Shown in pieces: positions 27,022-36,623 of a stretch of 46,328 nucleotides of DNA; positions within the stretch are counted from its first letter, which is position 1, and every line of letters begins with the position of its first letter. The notes under the pieces were generated by a model that was given only the letters and a program-made list of their open reading frames with translations, did not search any database and had not been told where the DNA came from. Source of the stretch: Deltaproteobacteria bacterium (lineage in GTDB: Bacteria > Desulfobacterota > Desulfuromonadia > Desulfuromonadales > Geopsychrobacteraceae); assembly GCA_018399135.1 (NCBI GenBank), contig JAGYPB010000021.1, positions 1 through 46,328 of the forward strand, in the 5' to 3' direction. Position numbers and translations under genes: made by a program.

Positions 27022-28724
27022 AAATTACTCTGTTTCTTGCCATATTGCATCTGTTGCTGTTTTTTCCTGCGGCAAATCCCATCCCGGCGCAGGTGAAATC
27101 CTATACATCGCTGCGTCAGGATTATCAGCAGCTGATTACTTCAGCTCAGTTACAGCGTCAGCGTAGCAACTGGGAACGCTTAATCACAAGTTTTGACCGC
27201 TTTATTGCCCAGCGACCACGTGATGGCGCTATCGAAAACGCTTATTTTTTACGTGTCCGTACCTGGGATGGCCTGGCACAGGCGTCAGGCGCGCGCACGG
27301 ATGCTGAAAAGGCTATCCATCTCTACCTTGATCTGGCTGACCGTTTTCCCGACAGTCGCTTTGCCGATGATGCCCTGTTTCATGCCGGCGAAGTTGCGCA
27401 ACAGCGTCTGAGAGACCGTGATCGTGCTATTGAACTTTATCGACGGGTCGTCAATGACACTCCGGCAGGGGATATGGTCTCTGAAGCCCATAAAAAACTG
27501 GCTGGCTTGTCTGTAACTGCAAAGGCGGAGTCAGTAATTGCAAAAGTGACTGAACATGTCCACCACTCTATTGCCCAGTCCCCGCTTCTCGAATCAATCC
27601 GTTATTGGAGTGGCCCGGAATATACCCGTATTGTTTTTGATTTATCGTCACCTGTAGTGACTCATCCGAATCTCCTCAGAGGGGCTTCGCCACGCCTCTA
27701 CTTTGACCTGGTTTACACTGACATTTCGCCTCAACTTCCTGATGAAATTGTCATCAATAACGGTCTTATTCAACGTATTCGTGCCAGTCGTTTCGATAGT
27801 CAGCGCTCTCGTGTTGTTCTGGATCTTGAGCATGAACTGGAATATAAAATCACCACTTTGGATAACCCCCATCGTCTGGTTGTCGATCTTCTGGGTGCCC
27901 CCAGTCGCGCAGCGCAAACTCAGATTGCGCGACCGCCAAGTTCGCCCCCGATAGCTGACGATTCCATTGCCGGCATTCTTGGTTCTACTACCGATCAGCA
28001 ACCCGCCATGCGACTTAAACAACAATCGAATGGCGATGGTATCCGTCTGATCGTTATTGACCCCGGTCATGGCGGTCGGGATCCCGGGGCGATTGGATCC
28101 TCCGGTTCCATGGAAAAAGATGTCAATCTGGCATTGGCTAAAGCGACAGCAACCGCGCTCCGGCAACAGTTGGGAGTTAAGGTACTGCTAACCCGCGAAG
28201 ATGATCGTTATCTGGGGCTACGCGAACGGACTGAATTCGCCAACAGAGTAGGCGCTGATCTGTTTATTTCACTCCATGCCAATGCAACGACCGGCAATCG
28301 CGCCTACGGTGTTGAAACCTATTTTCTCAATCTGTCTAAAACGGATGAAGCAGCTGAAGTTGCTGCACGTGAAAACGGGATGACATTACAGGACATCAGC
28401 AACCTGGAAGCGATTCTTTTCGATTTGATGGCCAATGCAAAAATCAATGAATCCAGTCGTTTGGCAGCGGAAGTTCAACAAGCGCTGGTCGCAGGGCTTT
28501 CGCCTCGCTATAGCAACATCCGTGACCTTGGGGTCAAACAGGGTCCCTTTCATGTTCTACTTGGTGCGGCCATGCCGTCGGCCCTTGTTGAGTCTGCATT
28601 TATTACCAATCCGCGAGAAGAAAAACGTCTAAAGTCTGCAGTTTATCAACGACATGTTGCCAATGCTATCGTTCAGGGCATAAAAAAATATGCTGCAGCG
28701 ATGGGGCAGGTGGCGTGGAAATGA
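27018..28724 (+). CDS. amiC: N-acetylmuramoyl-L-alanine amidase with AMIN domain (AmiC-type)
   Basis: 568 residues, exported. Signal peptide about 1-24 (ILHLLLFFPAANPIPAQ). Residues about 35-165 form TPR-like helical repeats (AIHLYLDLADRFPDSRFADDALFHAGE), an extension absent from E. coli AmiC. An AMIN domain (about 195-295) follows, which targets peptidoglycan or septal sites. The Amidase_3 zinc domain (about 342-562) has His351 in DPGHGG, Glu366, His420 in SLHANA and catalytic Glu525 in VESAF. It cleaves the amide between MurNAc and L-Ala, needed for daughter-cell separation. ATG overlaps the mutS stop by 4 nt. The 3' end overlaps the start of glnD. Confidence 0.92.
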   Translation: MKITLFLAILHLLLFFPAANPIPAQVKSYTSLRQDYQQLITSAQLQRQRSNWERLITSFDRFIAQRPRDGAIENAYFLRVRTWDGLAQASGARTDAEKAIHLYLDLADRFPDSRFADDALFHAGEVAQQRLRDRDRAIELYRRVVNDTPAGDMVSEAHKKLAGLSVTAKAESVIAKVTEHVHHSIAQSPLLESIRYWSGPEYTRIVFDLSSPVVTHPNLLRGASPRLYFDLVYTDISPQLPDEIVINNGLIQRIRASRFDSQRSRVVLDLEHELEYKITTLDNPHRLVVDLLGAPSRAAQTQIARPPSSPPIADDSIAGILGSTTDQQPAMRLKQQSNGDGIRLIVIDPGHGGRDPGAIGSSGSMEKDVNLALAKATATALRQQLGVKVLLTREDDRYLGLRERTEFANRVGADLFISLHANATTGNRAYGVETYFLNLSKTDEAAEVAARENGMTLQDISNLEAILFDLMANAKINESSRLAAEVQQALVAGLSPRYSNIRDLGVKQGPFHVLLGAAMPSALVESAFITNPREEKRLKSAVYQRHVANAIVQGIKKYAAAMGQVAWK

Positions 28725-31414
28725 TTTTTCAGACGACCCACATCAGTCATGATTTGATTCCGTTTAATGTGCCGTCCATTCATAAAAATTTCGAAACAGC
28801 GCGCCCCCAGGTTCTGGACGCTGCGCGCAAATATATCGATGAAAACATCGCCATACTTCAAAATAAATGTCTGGAAGGTGCAGCAAGCCGGTTAATTGTC
28901 AAGCAATTCTCTCATCTGTTTGATCATTTGAATCAGCATCTTTTCCGCATTGCTGTCACTGGATTTGATCACGCAGCGGTCGCCGATTGTGCCTTATTAG
29001 CTGTCGGTGGTTATGGGCGCGAAGAAATGAATCCGCGCTCTGATCTTGACCTGTTGTTCTATTATCTTCCTGAGGGAGAAGAACGTATCCGCGTTATTGC
29101 TGACCGGGTTTTATATCTGCTGTGGGATTTGAATCTGGATGTTGGCTACAGTATTCGATCATCATCGGATTGCATCGAACAGGCCCGTGATACGACGGTT
29201 CGAACTGCCCTTATGGATGTCCGCCTGGTCGCTGGAGAGCAACGTGTTTATCGGGACTTTGTTAACGATGTCGGTCTGGTACTACAAAGCCAGGACCCAC
29301 AGGGTTTTATTAAAAGAAAGCTTGAAGAACGTGATGAACGCAAAAAAAAATATGGGTCATCCGTCTACCTGCTTGAACCTAATATCAAGGAAGGGGAGGG
29401 TGGCCTGCGTGAGCTGCAGGATGCGCTCTGGATTGCGCGGACAAAATACAAGGCCGATAGTCTGCACGAATTACTTACCCGCGGCATCGTTACCGAGCAG
29501 ATGGTTGAGTCCTATGTAACTGCCCAGGATTATCTGTGGACGATCAGGAATTATCTACATTTATCCAGTCAGAGGAAATCTGAACAACTGTCCTTTGATG
29601 TTCAACAGCAGATTGCTGATTTTTTGGGCTACACTAACAAATCAACTGGTTCCGCCGTCGAGCAGTTCATGCAGGATTACTACGCCTACGCTAATATGAA
29701 TGAATATCTGGCCTCCAAGATGATTGTTGAAGCAACGGTGTCGCGTAGCGTAGCGACGGGGGTTTTTAATTTTCTTGTAAGGCGTAACCTGGATGATGGT
29801 TTCTATTTATTGCGTGGAGAGTTGCGGGCTTCCAAAAACCTGACCCTGCTCCAACATCCTGAGTTGATGATGGTGGCTTTTGAACTGGCGCAAAAACATC
29901 AGGTTGATGTGTGTCTGGAATTAAAACAGTTGATTCGGGAAAATCTGCATCTGATCACCGACAAGGTGCGTCGTTCAAAACGCATTAACGATTCTTTCAT
30001 GGCTATTCTGCGTGATGTGAAAGGGGCAGGGAAAACTCTTCACAAAATGCATCATCTGCAGTTTCTTAACGCCTTTATTCCTGAGTTCAAACACATCTAC
30101 TGCAAAGTTCAGTTTGACCTCTACCACATCTATACCGTCGATGTTCATACGATCTTCGCTGTTGAAGAAGTAGAAAAACTTTGGAATGGCGATTATCGTG
30201 ATGTTCAGCCGATACTGAGTCAACTGATTCATCAGATTGAAAAACCGGAATTGCTGTTACTGGCTATTTTATTTCATGACATTGGCAAGGGTAGCGGTAA
30301 AGACCATAGCGTACGTGGTGCAGAAATGGTCCCGCGCATCGCCAGAAGATTGAGACTGAATCGAGAAGACAGTCAGCGCATGCAATTTCTCGTCGCCCAG
30401 CATCTCAAAATGGCGCATATTTCACAGCGGCGTGACTTGCAGGATATGAAGATGATCGCTCAGTTTGCCGAATTGTTGCAGATGAGTGAAAACCTGCGAA
30501 TGCTCTATCTGTTGACCTTTGCTGACATTAAGGCGGTTGGCCCCGATGTCTGGTCGGAGTGGAAGGGGACGTTGCTTCAGGAATTGTATGAAAAAACCTA
30601 TGATGTTCTTGAGAAGAAAGACTTTTATCAGGAACAGCGCTCTGAAAAGGTGCGTAATCGCAAGCGCAAGATCCGTCAGGCACTACTTGGTGAATTTTCT
30701 GATAAACGCCTGGTCAAAGCTATTAACGGCCTGAACAACAGATATCTGCTCAATAATCGTTCCGCCGAGATCATCCCGCATTTGCGACTGGCGCTAAATC
30801 GGGGGCGTAAAGCGCTTGCCATGCAGGTTGAACACCAGGAGGATGCAAAATTTACCGAAGTCACTATTGCTACCATTGATTCTCCTGGTTTGTTTTCACA
30901 AATTGCCGGAGTTATGGCTGCGCACTCCATAAATATTCTTGGGGCACAGATTTACACCCGTAAAAACGGAGATGTTCTCGATGTTTTGCAGGTGAATAAC
31001 GCTCAAGGTGAAGTTGTCAGCAAGCCGGACAAATGGTCCAAAGTTGAGGAAGACTTAACTGCAGTTCTGGAAGGGCGTGTCCTGGTTGAAGACCTTGTTG
31101 ATAAACTTAAGATCCCGAGTTTTCATACCAAAAAATACCGGCAAGTCCCGCGTCCGAATCGGGTGGAATTTGATAATGAGGTCTCCGACAGTTACACCGT
31201 AGTTGATGTTTTCGCTACCGACAAAGTGGGCTTGTTATATCAGATTACTCGAACCCTGAAGGAACTCGGTCTGTATATTGCTGTTTCTAAAATCGCCACT
31301 AAAGTTGATCAGGCTGCTGATGTCTTTTATATCCATGACATATTTGGACAAAAAATTATTGATCCAGTCAAAATTGACACGATTCGCCAGACATTGCTGA
31401 GCCGTCTGGAATAA
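28721..31414 (+). CDS. glnD: PII uridylyltransferase / uridylyl-removing enzyme
   Basis: About 897 residues, the full GlnD architecture: nucleotidyltransferase domain with VGGYGREEMNPRSDLDL (Asp108 and Asp110 bind metal), a linking helical domain, an HD hydrolase domain with His519-Asp520 in LFHDIGKGSGKDH, and two C-terminal ACT domains (about 705-790 and 815-893) that sense glutamine. It uridylylates PII Tyr51 under nitrogen limitation and removes UMP when glutamine is high. ATG 28721 overlaps the amiC stop (ATGA) with AGGTGG about 7 nt upstream; a GTG two codons earlier is an alternative start. Its substrate glnB is 13 kb away in this window. Confidence 0.95.
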   Translation: MIFQTTHISHDLIPFNVPSIHKNFETARPQVLDAARKYIDENIAILQNKCLEGAASRLIVKQFSHLFDHLNQHLFRIAVTGFDHAAVADCALLAVGGYGREEMNPRSDLDLLFYYLPEGEERIRVIADRVLYLLWDLNLDVGYSIRSSSDCIEQARDTTVRTALMDVRLVAGEQRVYRDFVNDVGLVLQSQDPQGFIKRKLEERDERKKKYGSSVYLLEPNIKEGEGGLRELQDALWIARTKYKADSLHELLTRGIVTEQMVESYVTAQDYLWTIRNYLHLSSQRKSEQLSFDVQQQIADFLGYTNKSTGSAVEQFMQDYYAYANMNEYLASKMIVEATVSRSVATGVFNFLVRRNLDDGFYLLRGELRASKNLTLLQHPELMMVAFELAQKHQVDVCLELKQLIRENLHLITDKVRRSKRINDSFMAILRDVKGAGKTLHKMHHLQFLNAFIPEFKHIYCKVQFDLYHIYTVDVHTIFAVEEVEKLWNGDYRDVQPILSQLIHQIEKPELLLLAILFHDIGKGSGKDHSVRGAEMVPRIARRLRLNREDSQRMQFLVAQHLKMAHISQRRDLQDMKMIAQFAELLQMSENLRMLYLLTFADIKAVGPDVWSEWKGTLLQELYEKTYDVLEKKDFYQEQRSEKVRNRKRKIRQALLGEFSDKRLVKAINGLNNRYLLNNRSAEIIPHLRLALNRGRKALAMQVEHQEDAKFTEVTIATIDSPGLFSQIAGVMAAHSINILGAQIYTRKNGDVLDVLQVNNAQGEVVSKPDKWSKVEEDLTAVLEGRVLVEDLVDKLKIPSFHTKKYRQVPRPNRVEFDNEVSDSYTVVDVFATDKVGLLYQITRTLKELGLYIAVSKIATKVDQAADVFYIHDIFGQKIIDPVKIDTIRQTLLSRLE

Positions 31415-31429
31415 GAGGAAACAGCAACG

Positions 31430-32320
31430 ATGGATGCTTACGTTGATCATTTTCTGAATTTTATCAGTGTCGAAAAAGGACTAGCAGCCAACACCATTTC
31501 AGCTTATGCGCGTGATCTCGCCGCTTACAGTGATTATCTTAAGCGGTATGAACATATTGTAGAACCTCAATATGTCGACTCGTTGCTGATTGTGCGATTC
31601 CTTACTCACTTGCGTGAGCAGGGGCTGGCACCTCGCAGTCGCGCTCGCGTTTTAAGCACCATGCGTCATTATCATCGGTTTTTAGTGCGCGAGGGGCACA
31701 CGAAGGTAGATCCAACCACTCGAATTGATGCGCCACGAACCAGATCTAAATTACCGCATCTGCTGAGTAAATCTGAAGTAGAAGCGCTGCTGGAAGCTCC
31801 CCGTGGTGACACCCATGTTGCTCGTCGTGATCAAGCCATGCTGGAAGTCCTCTATGCCACCGGTATGCGTGTCAGTGAACTGATCAGTTTACGTCTTGCT
31901 GATATTAAGCTCGATATCGGCTGTTTAAATGTTATGGGTAAAGGCTCAAAACAGCGATTAATTCCTTTAGGTGAAGTTGCCCTTGAATTTCTCAGCGATT
32001 ATTTGCAAAATGTCAGGCCGCTCATGACGAAAAGCCAATCGCGTCAGGAGGTTTTTTTAAATATCCGTGGTGGCAAACTCAGTCGCCAGGGGTTCTGGAA
32101 AAAACTCAATGGGTATGCCCTTTGCGCGGGGATTAACAAAACCGTCTATCCGCATTTATTGCGACACTCTTTTGCTACCCATCTGCTTGAAAACGGTGCA
32201 GATTTACGTGCGGTTCAGTCGATGCTTGGTCATGCGGATGTGTCAACAACCCAAATTTACACCCATGTCATCCAGGAACGCCTTAAGCAGGTTCATCAAC
32301 AGTTTCACCCACGAGGTTGA
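31430..32320 (+). CDS. xerD: Tyrosine recombinase XerD
   Basis: 296 residues. The N-terminal SAM-like core-binding domain (about 1-90) precedes the catalytic domain with Arg147, Lys171, His242, Arg245, His268 and nucleophile Tyr277, within two residues of the E. coli XerD numbering. Motifs are TGMRVSELISL, HLLRHSFATHLLENGADL and LGHADVSTTQIYTHV. With XerC it resolves chromosome dimers at dif under FtsK control. XerC and XerD are close; overall length and the LLENGADLRAVQ sequence fit XerD. It sits 15 nt after glnD and 19 nt before apgM in a cluster of housekeeping genes, which argues against a phage integrase. Confidence 0.9.
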   Translation: MDAYVDHFLNFISVEKGLAANTISAYARDLAAYSDYLKRYEHIVEPQYVDSLLIVRFLTHLREQGLAPRSRARVLSTMRHYHRFLVREGHTKVDPTTRIDAPRTRSKLPHLLSKSEVEALLEAPRGDTHVARRDQAMLEVLYATGMRVSELISLRLADIKLDIGCLNVMGKGSKQRLIPLGEVALEFLSDYLQNVRPLMTKSQSRQEVFLNIRGGKLSRQGFWKKLNGYALCAGINKTVYPHLLRHSFATHLLENGADLRAVQSMLGHADVSTTQIYTHVIQERLKQVHQQFHPRG

Positions 32321-32339
32321 CTAAAGGACAGGATTCATT

Positions 32340-33539
32340 ATGAAACACATTATTCTTCTCGGCGATGGTATGTCCGATGAACCTATGGAAGAACTTAACG
32401 GAAAAACACCCCTTGAGGCTGCTCACACCCCTTACATGGACGACCTGTGCCGCAGAGGGCATGTTGGTCTGGCAGCGACCGTTCCCGATGGCTATCCCCC
32501 TGGTAGTGATGTTGCTAATCTGTCGGTGTTCGGCTACAACCCGGCAGATTGCTACTCAGGACGATCTCCACTGGAAGCTGCCAGCATGGGTGTTGGGCTG
32601 GAGCCTGAAGACGTGGCGTTTCGTCTGAACTTTGTCTGGCTTGAAGCTCATTTTGGCAAGATCTACATGGGAGATTTTTCTGCCGGCCACATAAGCACTG
32701 AAGAGGCCACTGAACTGATTCAGTGTCTGCATAGCGAACTGGGCGGTGATGAATTTCACTTCTACCCAGGGGTTTCCTACCGTCATCTGATGGTCTGGAA
32801 GAATGGCAAAGATCAACTCATGTTCACTCCGCCTCATGATATCTCGACCCAGAGCATTGAAGATCATCTGCCCCAGGGTGACGGCGCAGCAATACTTCAT
32901 GACCTGATGAATTCTGCTCAGATGCTTCTGCTTGATCATCCGGTCAATAATCGCCGGGTAGCACATCGACAACTACCGGCAAACTCCATCTGGCTGTGGG
33001 GGCACGGTCGTCGTCCCGTAATGGAAACTTATCAGCAACGTTATGGATTGACCGGTGCCGTCATTTCTGCAGTCGATCTGATCCGTGGTATCGGTGTTAA
33101 CGCCGGTCTTGATATTATTTATGTGCCGGGAGCCACCGGCTACATCGACACTAATTATCGCGGTAAAGCAGAATATGCCATTGACGCACTGAAAAGCCGC
33201 GATTTCGTTTACCTTCACGTGGAAGCTCCGGATGAGGCTGCCCACGGCGGTTTATTGAAAGAAAAAATCGAAGCGATTGAAAACTTCGACCGCGAAGTGG
33301 TCGGCACCATCATGAATGGACTCGACCAAATCGGTGACTGCCGTATCCTGGTGACTCCTGATCATCCGACTCCTGTCGCCAAACGCACCCACACCCGTGA
33401 CCCTGTTCCTTTTGTGCTCTTTGACTCGCGCTGCGATTTTGCCTCTTCGGCATTAGCCTATTCAGAGAAAGAGGCAGCTAAAACCGGCTACAGAGTAGTG
33501 GGGCACAAGCTAATGAACCTGCTGCTTGAACGTTGTTAG
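32340..33539 (+). CDS. apgM: Cofactor-independent phosphoglycerate mutase, archaeal type
   Basis: 399 residues of the alkaline-phosphatase superfamily aPGM/ApgM, distinct from the longer GpmI enzyme. It interconverts 3- and 2-phosphoglycerate. The N-terminus ILLGDGMSDEPMEELNGKTP supplies a metal-binding Asp; PPGSDVANLSVFGYNP contains the phosphorylated serine region; YSGRSPLEAASMG is family-specific. The C-terminal metal-binding part has HVEAPDEAAHGG and LVTPDHPTP. ATG 32340 follows AGGACAGG. holC begins 2 nt after the stop. Confidence 0.93.
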   Translation: MKHIILLGDGMSDEPMEELNGKTPLEAAHTPYMDDLCRRGHVGLAATVPDGYPPGSDVANLSVFGYNPADCYSGRSPLEAASMGVGLEPEDVAFRLNFVWLEAHFGKIYMGDFSAGHISTEEATELIQCLHSELGGDEFHFYPGVSYRHLMVWKNGKDQLMFTPPHDISTQSIEDHLPQGDGAAILHDLMNSAQMLLLDHPVNNRRVAHRQLPANSIWLWGHGRRPVMETYQQRYGLTGAVISAVDLIRGIGVNAGLDIIYVPGATGYIDTNYRGKAEYAIDALKSRDFVYLHVEAPDEAAHGGLLKEKIEAIENFDREVVGTIMNGLDQIGDCRILVTPDHPTPVAKRTHTRDPVPFVLFDSRCDFASSALAYSEKEAAKTGYRVVGHKLMNLLLERC

Positions 33540-33541
33540 CG

Positions 33542-33982
33542 ATGAATTTGCCCGCTATGTATTTTGTTCGACTCGAGCGCCAGAACAAAGCTCAGCACGT
33601 TGGGCGGCTGGCTGAAATGTACTTTAACCGTGGTCAGCGTATTTTAATAGTCGTTGCCAATGAAGAGATGGCCACATCCCTTGATCGCTATTTGTGGACT
33701 TTTAAAAAAGAATCTTTTTTGCCCCACGTGATACACCAGGATAGCAACGAACCTTGTGATGACATCATCCTGATTTCAACTGTGGAGCATAACCACAATA
33801 AGGCGGATGTGCTCATCTGTGTTTCACCCTGCTCACCATCCTTTTTAAAAGAATTTCAGTTCATTTATGACTTCGCTGAAACCTACGATGCGCAGTTGGC
33901 AGATGCGGCGCGAGAGCGGTTTCGACTTTACCGTCAGCATGGATTTGAACCACAGATGGAATCTGTTTCGCGGAGCGATTGA
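33542..33982 (+). CDS. holC: DNA polymerase III chi subunit (HolC-like)
   Basis: 146 residues with the N-terminal pattern MYFVRLERQNKAQHVGRLAEMYFNRGQRILIVV, matching HolC (yFyhl...k...lc.L...a..qG.rvlv). Residues about 40-65 (EEMATSLDRYLWTFKKESFLPH) correspond to the conserved D..LWtf....FlPH segment, which is the best family marker. It would link the clamp loader to single-strand DNA-binding protein at the replication fork. The C-terminal RERFRLYRQHGFEP is the usual helix and end. I prefer ATG 33542, 2 nt after apgM, over an upstream TTG. The match rests on motifs recalled by eye and is good but not exhaustive. Confidence 0.82.
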   Translation: MNLPAMYFVRLERQNKAQHVGRLAEMYFNRGQRILIVVANEEMATSLDRYLWTFKKESFLPHVIHQDSNEPCDDIILISTVEHNHNKADVLICVSPCSPSFLKEFQFIYDFAETYDAQLADAARERFRLYRQHGFEPQMESVSRSD

Positions 33983-33991
33983 ACTTTAAAG

Positions 33992-34759
33992 ATGACAACA
34001 GATCAGCAACAACAATCAAACCGCCCGGCAATTGTACTGGTCGAACCTCAAGGGGCCGGCAATATTGGCTCCGTCTGTCGCGCCATGTACAACTATGGTG
34101 CAACAGATCTGCGCCTGGTCAACCCCCAGGTTGATCATCTTGGACGTGAAGCCCGCAATATGGCCGTCAAGGCCGCTGACCTGCTTGAGCAGGCGACGAT
34201 CTACTCCTCTTTGCCGGACGCCCTTGCTGACTGCACCTTAAGTATCGGCACAACCCGTCGTTTTGGACGCTACCGTGAGGGAATGCTCCACCCTGATGAA
34301 GCCGCCAATCTGATTCTCAATATCGATTCTGCAAGTATCAGCTCCTTGGTTTTTGGACGCGAGGACAAAGGACTCTTTACCTCGGAGCTGGATCTGTGCC
34401 AGCACTTTGTTACTATTCCGACAGATGCACGTCTGCCGTCGATGAATCTGTCACAAGCAGTAGTGGTCTGCCTTTACGAAGTTTATAAGAAGGCTGGGGA
34501 GATCGCCGGGCAGCCACACGGACGCAAAAAACTGGCTGACAACCAGCAACTCGAAGCCCTTTACCAGCACATGACGGAATCACTGCTACATATCGACTAT
34601 CTCAATCCACAGAACCCAGATCACATCATGCGTACCTATCGCCGTATTCTTGGTCGTGCAGGTCTCAATGATCGTGACGTCAGAATCCTGCGTGGCATGT
34701 TCAATCAGATCGATATCGCTTGTAACAGAAAGACGGGAAGGCGGGGGACAAAGGCTTGA
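33992..34759 (+). CDS. trmJ: tRNA (cytidine/uridine-2'-O-)-methyltransferase TrmJ (SPOUT family)
   Basis: 255 residues. SPOUT-class trefoil-knot methyltransferase: motif 1 VEPQGAGNIGSVCRAMYNYG, motif 2 LVFGREDKGL and motif 3 (about 145-160) SMNLSQAVVVCLYEVY. The C-terminal extension (LEALYQHMTESLLHIDYLNPQNPDHIMRTYRRILGRAGLNDRDVRILRGM, quoted in part as positions 190-240) is the TrmJ/TrMet_Xm-specific dimer and tRNA-binding helix region. It methylates the ribose 2'-OH of nucleotide 32 in tRNA anticodon loops. It begins 9 nt after holC. An intrinsic terminator is found about 80 nt downstream, before rimP. Confidence 0.92.
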   Translation: MTTDQQQQSNRPAIVLVEPQGAGNIGSVCRAMYNYGATDLRLVNPQVDHLGREARNMAVKAADLLEQATIYSSLPDALADCTLSIGTTRRFGRYREGMLHPDEAANLILNIDSASISSLVFGREDKGLFTSELDLCQHFVTIPTDARLPSMNLSQAVVVCLYEVYKKAGEIAGQPHGRKKLADNQQLEALYQHMTESLLHIDYLNPQNPDHIMRTYRRILGRAGLNDRDVRILRGMFNQIDIACNRKTGRRGTKA

Positions 34760-34836
34760 ATCCATTTTAACAGTTTTTTTCTTGCCTTTGTGTTTTTGGC
34801 ATGTTAGAAAGGGCAAGTTTTACGGTGATTTTGTAA

Positions 34837-34863
34837 AGTGAGCTTCGCGGCTCGCTTTTTTTT
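34837..34863 (+). terminator. Intrinsic terminator or attenuator upstream of rimP
   Basis: AGTGAGC (34837-34843), loop TTCGCG, GCTCGCT (34850-34856), then a run of eight T. It ends the mutS-trmJ unit and lies only 18 nt before the rimP ATG, so it could also serve as a leader attenuator for the nusA operon if a promoter lies in 34760-34836. Confidence 0.75.
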
Positions 34864-34881
34864 ATGTCTAAAAGGTAGATG

Positions 34882-35358
34882 ATGGACCTGATTGGAAAAG
34901 TTGAAATTCTGGTGTCGCCGCTGTTCGAGGAACTGAATCTTGAACTGGTTGATATTGAGTATCGGCGTGAACCACAGGGCTGGGTATTACGTTTCTTCCT
35001 GGATAAAGAAGGGGGCATTACCCTTGATGACTGTGCTGCTGCCAGTCGTCAGATCAGTTCTTTACTGGACGTCGAAGATGTTATTCCAACGGCTTACAAT
35101 CTTGAGGTGTCTTCGCCTGGCCTTGAGCGACCACTTAAAAAACGCGCTGACTTTGAACGTTTTATCAATCATATGGCTAAAATAAAAACAATTGACGCAA
35201 TGGATGTTGATGGTTCCGGCAAAAGCCGAAAAACCATCAGTGGCAGGATCTGCGCACTCGAACAGGATGATATTGTCTTTGCACTACAGGATTCTCAGGC
35301 CGAGGTTCGAATTTCACTTTCCAATATTGATGCGGCACATCTTGTGCTTGAATTTTAA
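34882..35358 (+). CDS. rimP: Ribosome maturation factor RimP
   Basis: 158 residues with the two RimP domains: N-terminal alpha/beta (EILVSPLFEELNLELVDIEYRREPQGWVLRFFLDKEGGITLDDC, about 5-48) with the conserved VSSPGLERPL motif near residue 80, and a C-terminal Sm-like barrel (about 90-158, with GSGKSRKTISGRI). It is needed for 30S subunit assembly. Two ATG codons are adjacent; the second (34882) has better spacing from AAAAGG. As in most bacteria it opens the nusA-infB operon. nusA starts 53 nt downstream. Confidence 0.93.
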   Translation: MDLIGKVEILVSPLFEELNLELVDIEYRREPQGWVLRFFLDKEGGITLDDCAAASRQISSLLDVEDVIPTAYNLEVSSPGLERPLKKRADFERFINHMAKIKTIDAMDVDGSGKSRKTISGRICALEQDDIVFALQDSQAEVRISLSNIDAAHLVLEF

Positions 35359-35411
35359 ACTTTTGCTGATGTCTTTTGCATCTGCATCAAACTTAAAAGG
35401 GGTATTGCAAG

Positions 35412-36614
35412 ATGGTGGGTAACCTTAATCACATCATCGATCAGGTTGTTAAAGATAAAGGAATCGATCGCGATGTGCTGATCGATGCGCTGGAATCTGC
35501 AGTTTTGTCAGCTGCCAACAAGAAGTTCAGAAACACCCGTGATCTGGAAGCACATTTCAATCCTGAAATTGGCGAAGTTGAAGTGTTTGAGTTTGTTACG
35601 GTTGTTGATGAGGTCGTCGACTCGTATAAAGAAATTGATATCAATGAAGCTCGGGAAATTGATCCGGAAGCTGAGGCAGGTGATTCACTCGGTATGATGA
35701 TGGAAGCCGGTTCCTTCAGTCGCATTGCTGCCCAGACAGCAAAACAAGTTATTATTCAGAAAGTACGCGAGGCTGAACGTGAAGGGATATTCAATGAGTT
35801 CAGTGATCGTGTCGGTGAAGTTGTTAATGGCATTGTTCGTCGCTACGAGCGTGGTGATTTGATTGTTGATCTGGGGCGCGCTGAGGCGTTGTTGCCAGGT
35901 CGCGAGCAGGTACCGCGGGAGAACTACCGTCAATCTGATCGTGTCCGTGCTTATATTTCTGAGGTAAAATTATCGGCCAAAGGCCCCCAGATTATATTAT
36001 CCCGTACACATCCGGGTCTCCTGATTTCCCTGTTTACCTCAGAAGTTCCTGAAATTGCTGAAGGTATCGTCGAAATCAAGGCCGCTGTCCGTGAACCTGG
36101 AAGCCGTGCGAAAATGGCGGTTCTGTCCCATGATGTCGATGTTGATCCGGTCGGAGCCTGTGTCGGTATGCGTGGTTCACGGGTACAGAACGTGGTGACG
36201 GAATTACGTGGCGAGCGTATTGATATTATCCCCTGGACTCATGACCCTGCACGCTTTGCCTGTGCAGCTCTGGCCCCTGCTGAAGTGTCTCGCGTTTACA
36301 TTGACGACGAAGATCAGTCGATGGAAATTATCGTGCCTGACGATCAACTTTCGCTGGCTATCGGCAAAAAGGGGCAAAATGTCAGATTGGCCGCCAAGCT
36401 CATTGGCTGGAAAATCGATATCAAAAGTGAATCGCGTGCGCAGGAGGAGGAACAAGACGAAGAACCGGTTTCCTCTGAACGTCAGGCAGCCGAGGATTTG
36501 TTTGCACCCAGTAACAAAGATGAAACGACCGATGTGGCAGATGCCTCTGAAGTAGTGGACGCTGAAGCACCACCGGAATTGCCTGCAGCTGATTCGGATA
36601 CGGATGAGGTGTAA
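35412..36614 (+). CDS. nusA: Transcription termination/antitermination factor NusA
   Basis: 400 residues. The N-terminal RNA-polymerase-binding domain (about 1-128) is followed by S1 (about 135-200, [23 protein letters not shown]), KH1 (about 230-295, [19 protein letters not shown]) and KH2 (about 298-345, [25 protein letters not shown]). The C-terminal acidic repeats AR1/AR2 of E. coli NusA are missing; instead there is a low-complexity acidic tail (about 350-400, rich in Glu, Asp, Ala). This is the short form common outside gammaproteobacteria. It binds elongating polymerase and modulates pausing and termination. AAAGGGG lies upstream of ATG 35412. Confidence 0.96.
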   Translation: MVGNLNHIIDQVVKDKGIDRDVLIDALESAVLSAANKKFRNTRDLEAHFNPEIGEVEVFEFVTVVDEVVDSYKEIDINEAREIDPEAEAGDSLGMMMEAGSFSRIAAQTAKQVIIQKVREAEREGIFNEFSDRVGEVVNGIVRRYERGDLIVDLGRAEALLPGREQVPRENYRQSDRVRAYISEVKLSAKGPQIILSRTHPGLLISLFTSEVPEIAEGIVEIKAAVREPGSRAKMAVLSHDVDVDPVGACVGMRGSRVQNVVTELRGERIDIIPWTHDPARFACAALAPAEVSRVYIDDEDQSMEIIVPDDQLSLAIGKKGQNVRLAAKLIGWKIDIKSESRAQEEEQDEEPVSSERQAAEDLFAPSNKDETTDVADASEVVDAEAPPELPAADSDTDEV

Positions 36615-36623
36615 TCTACAGTA

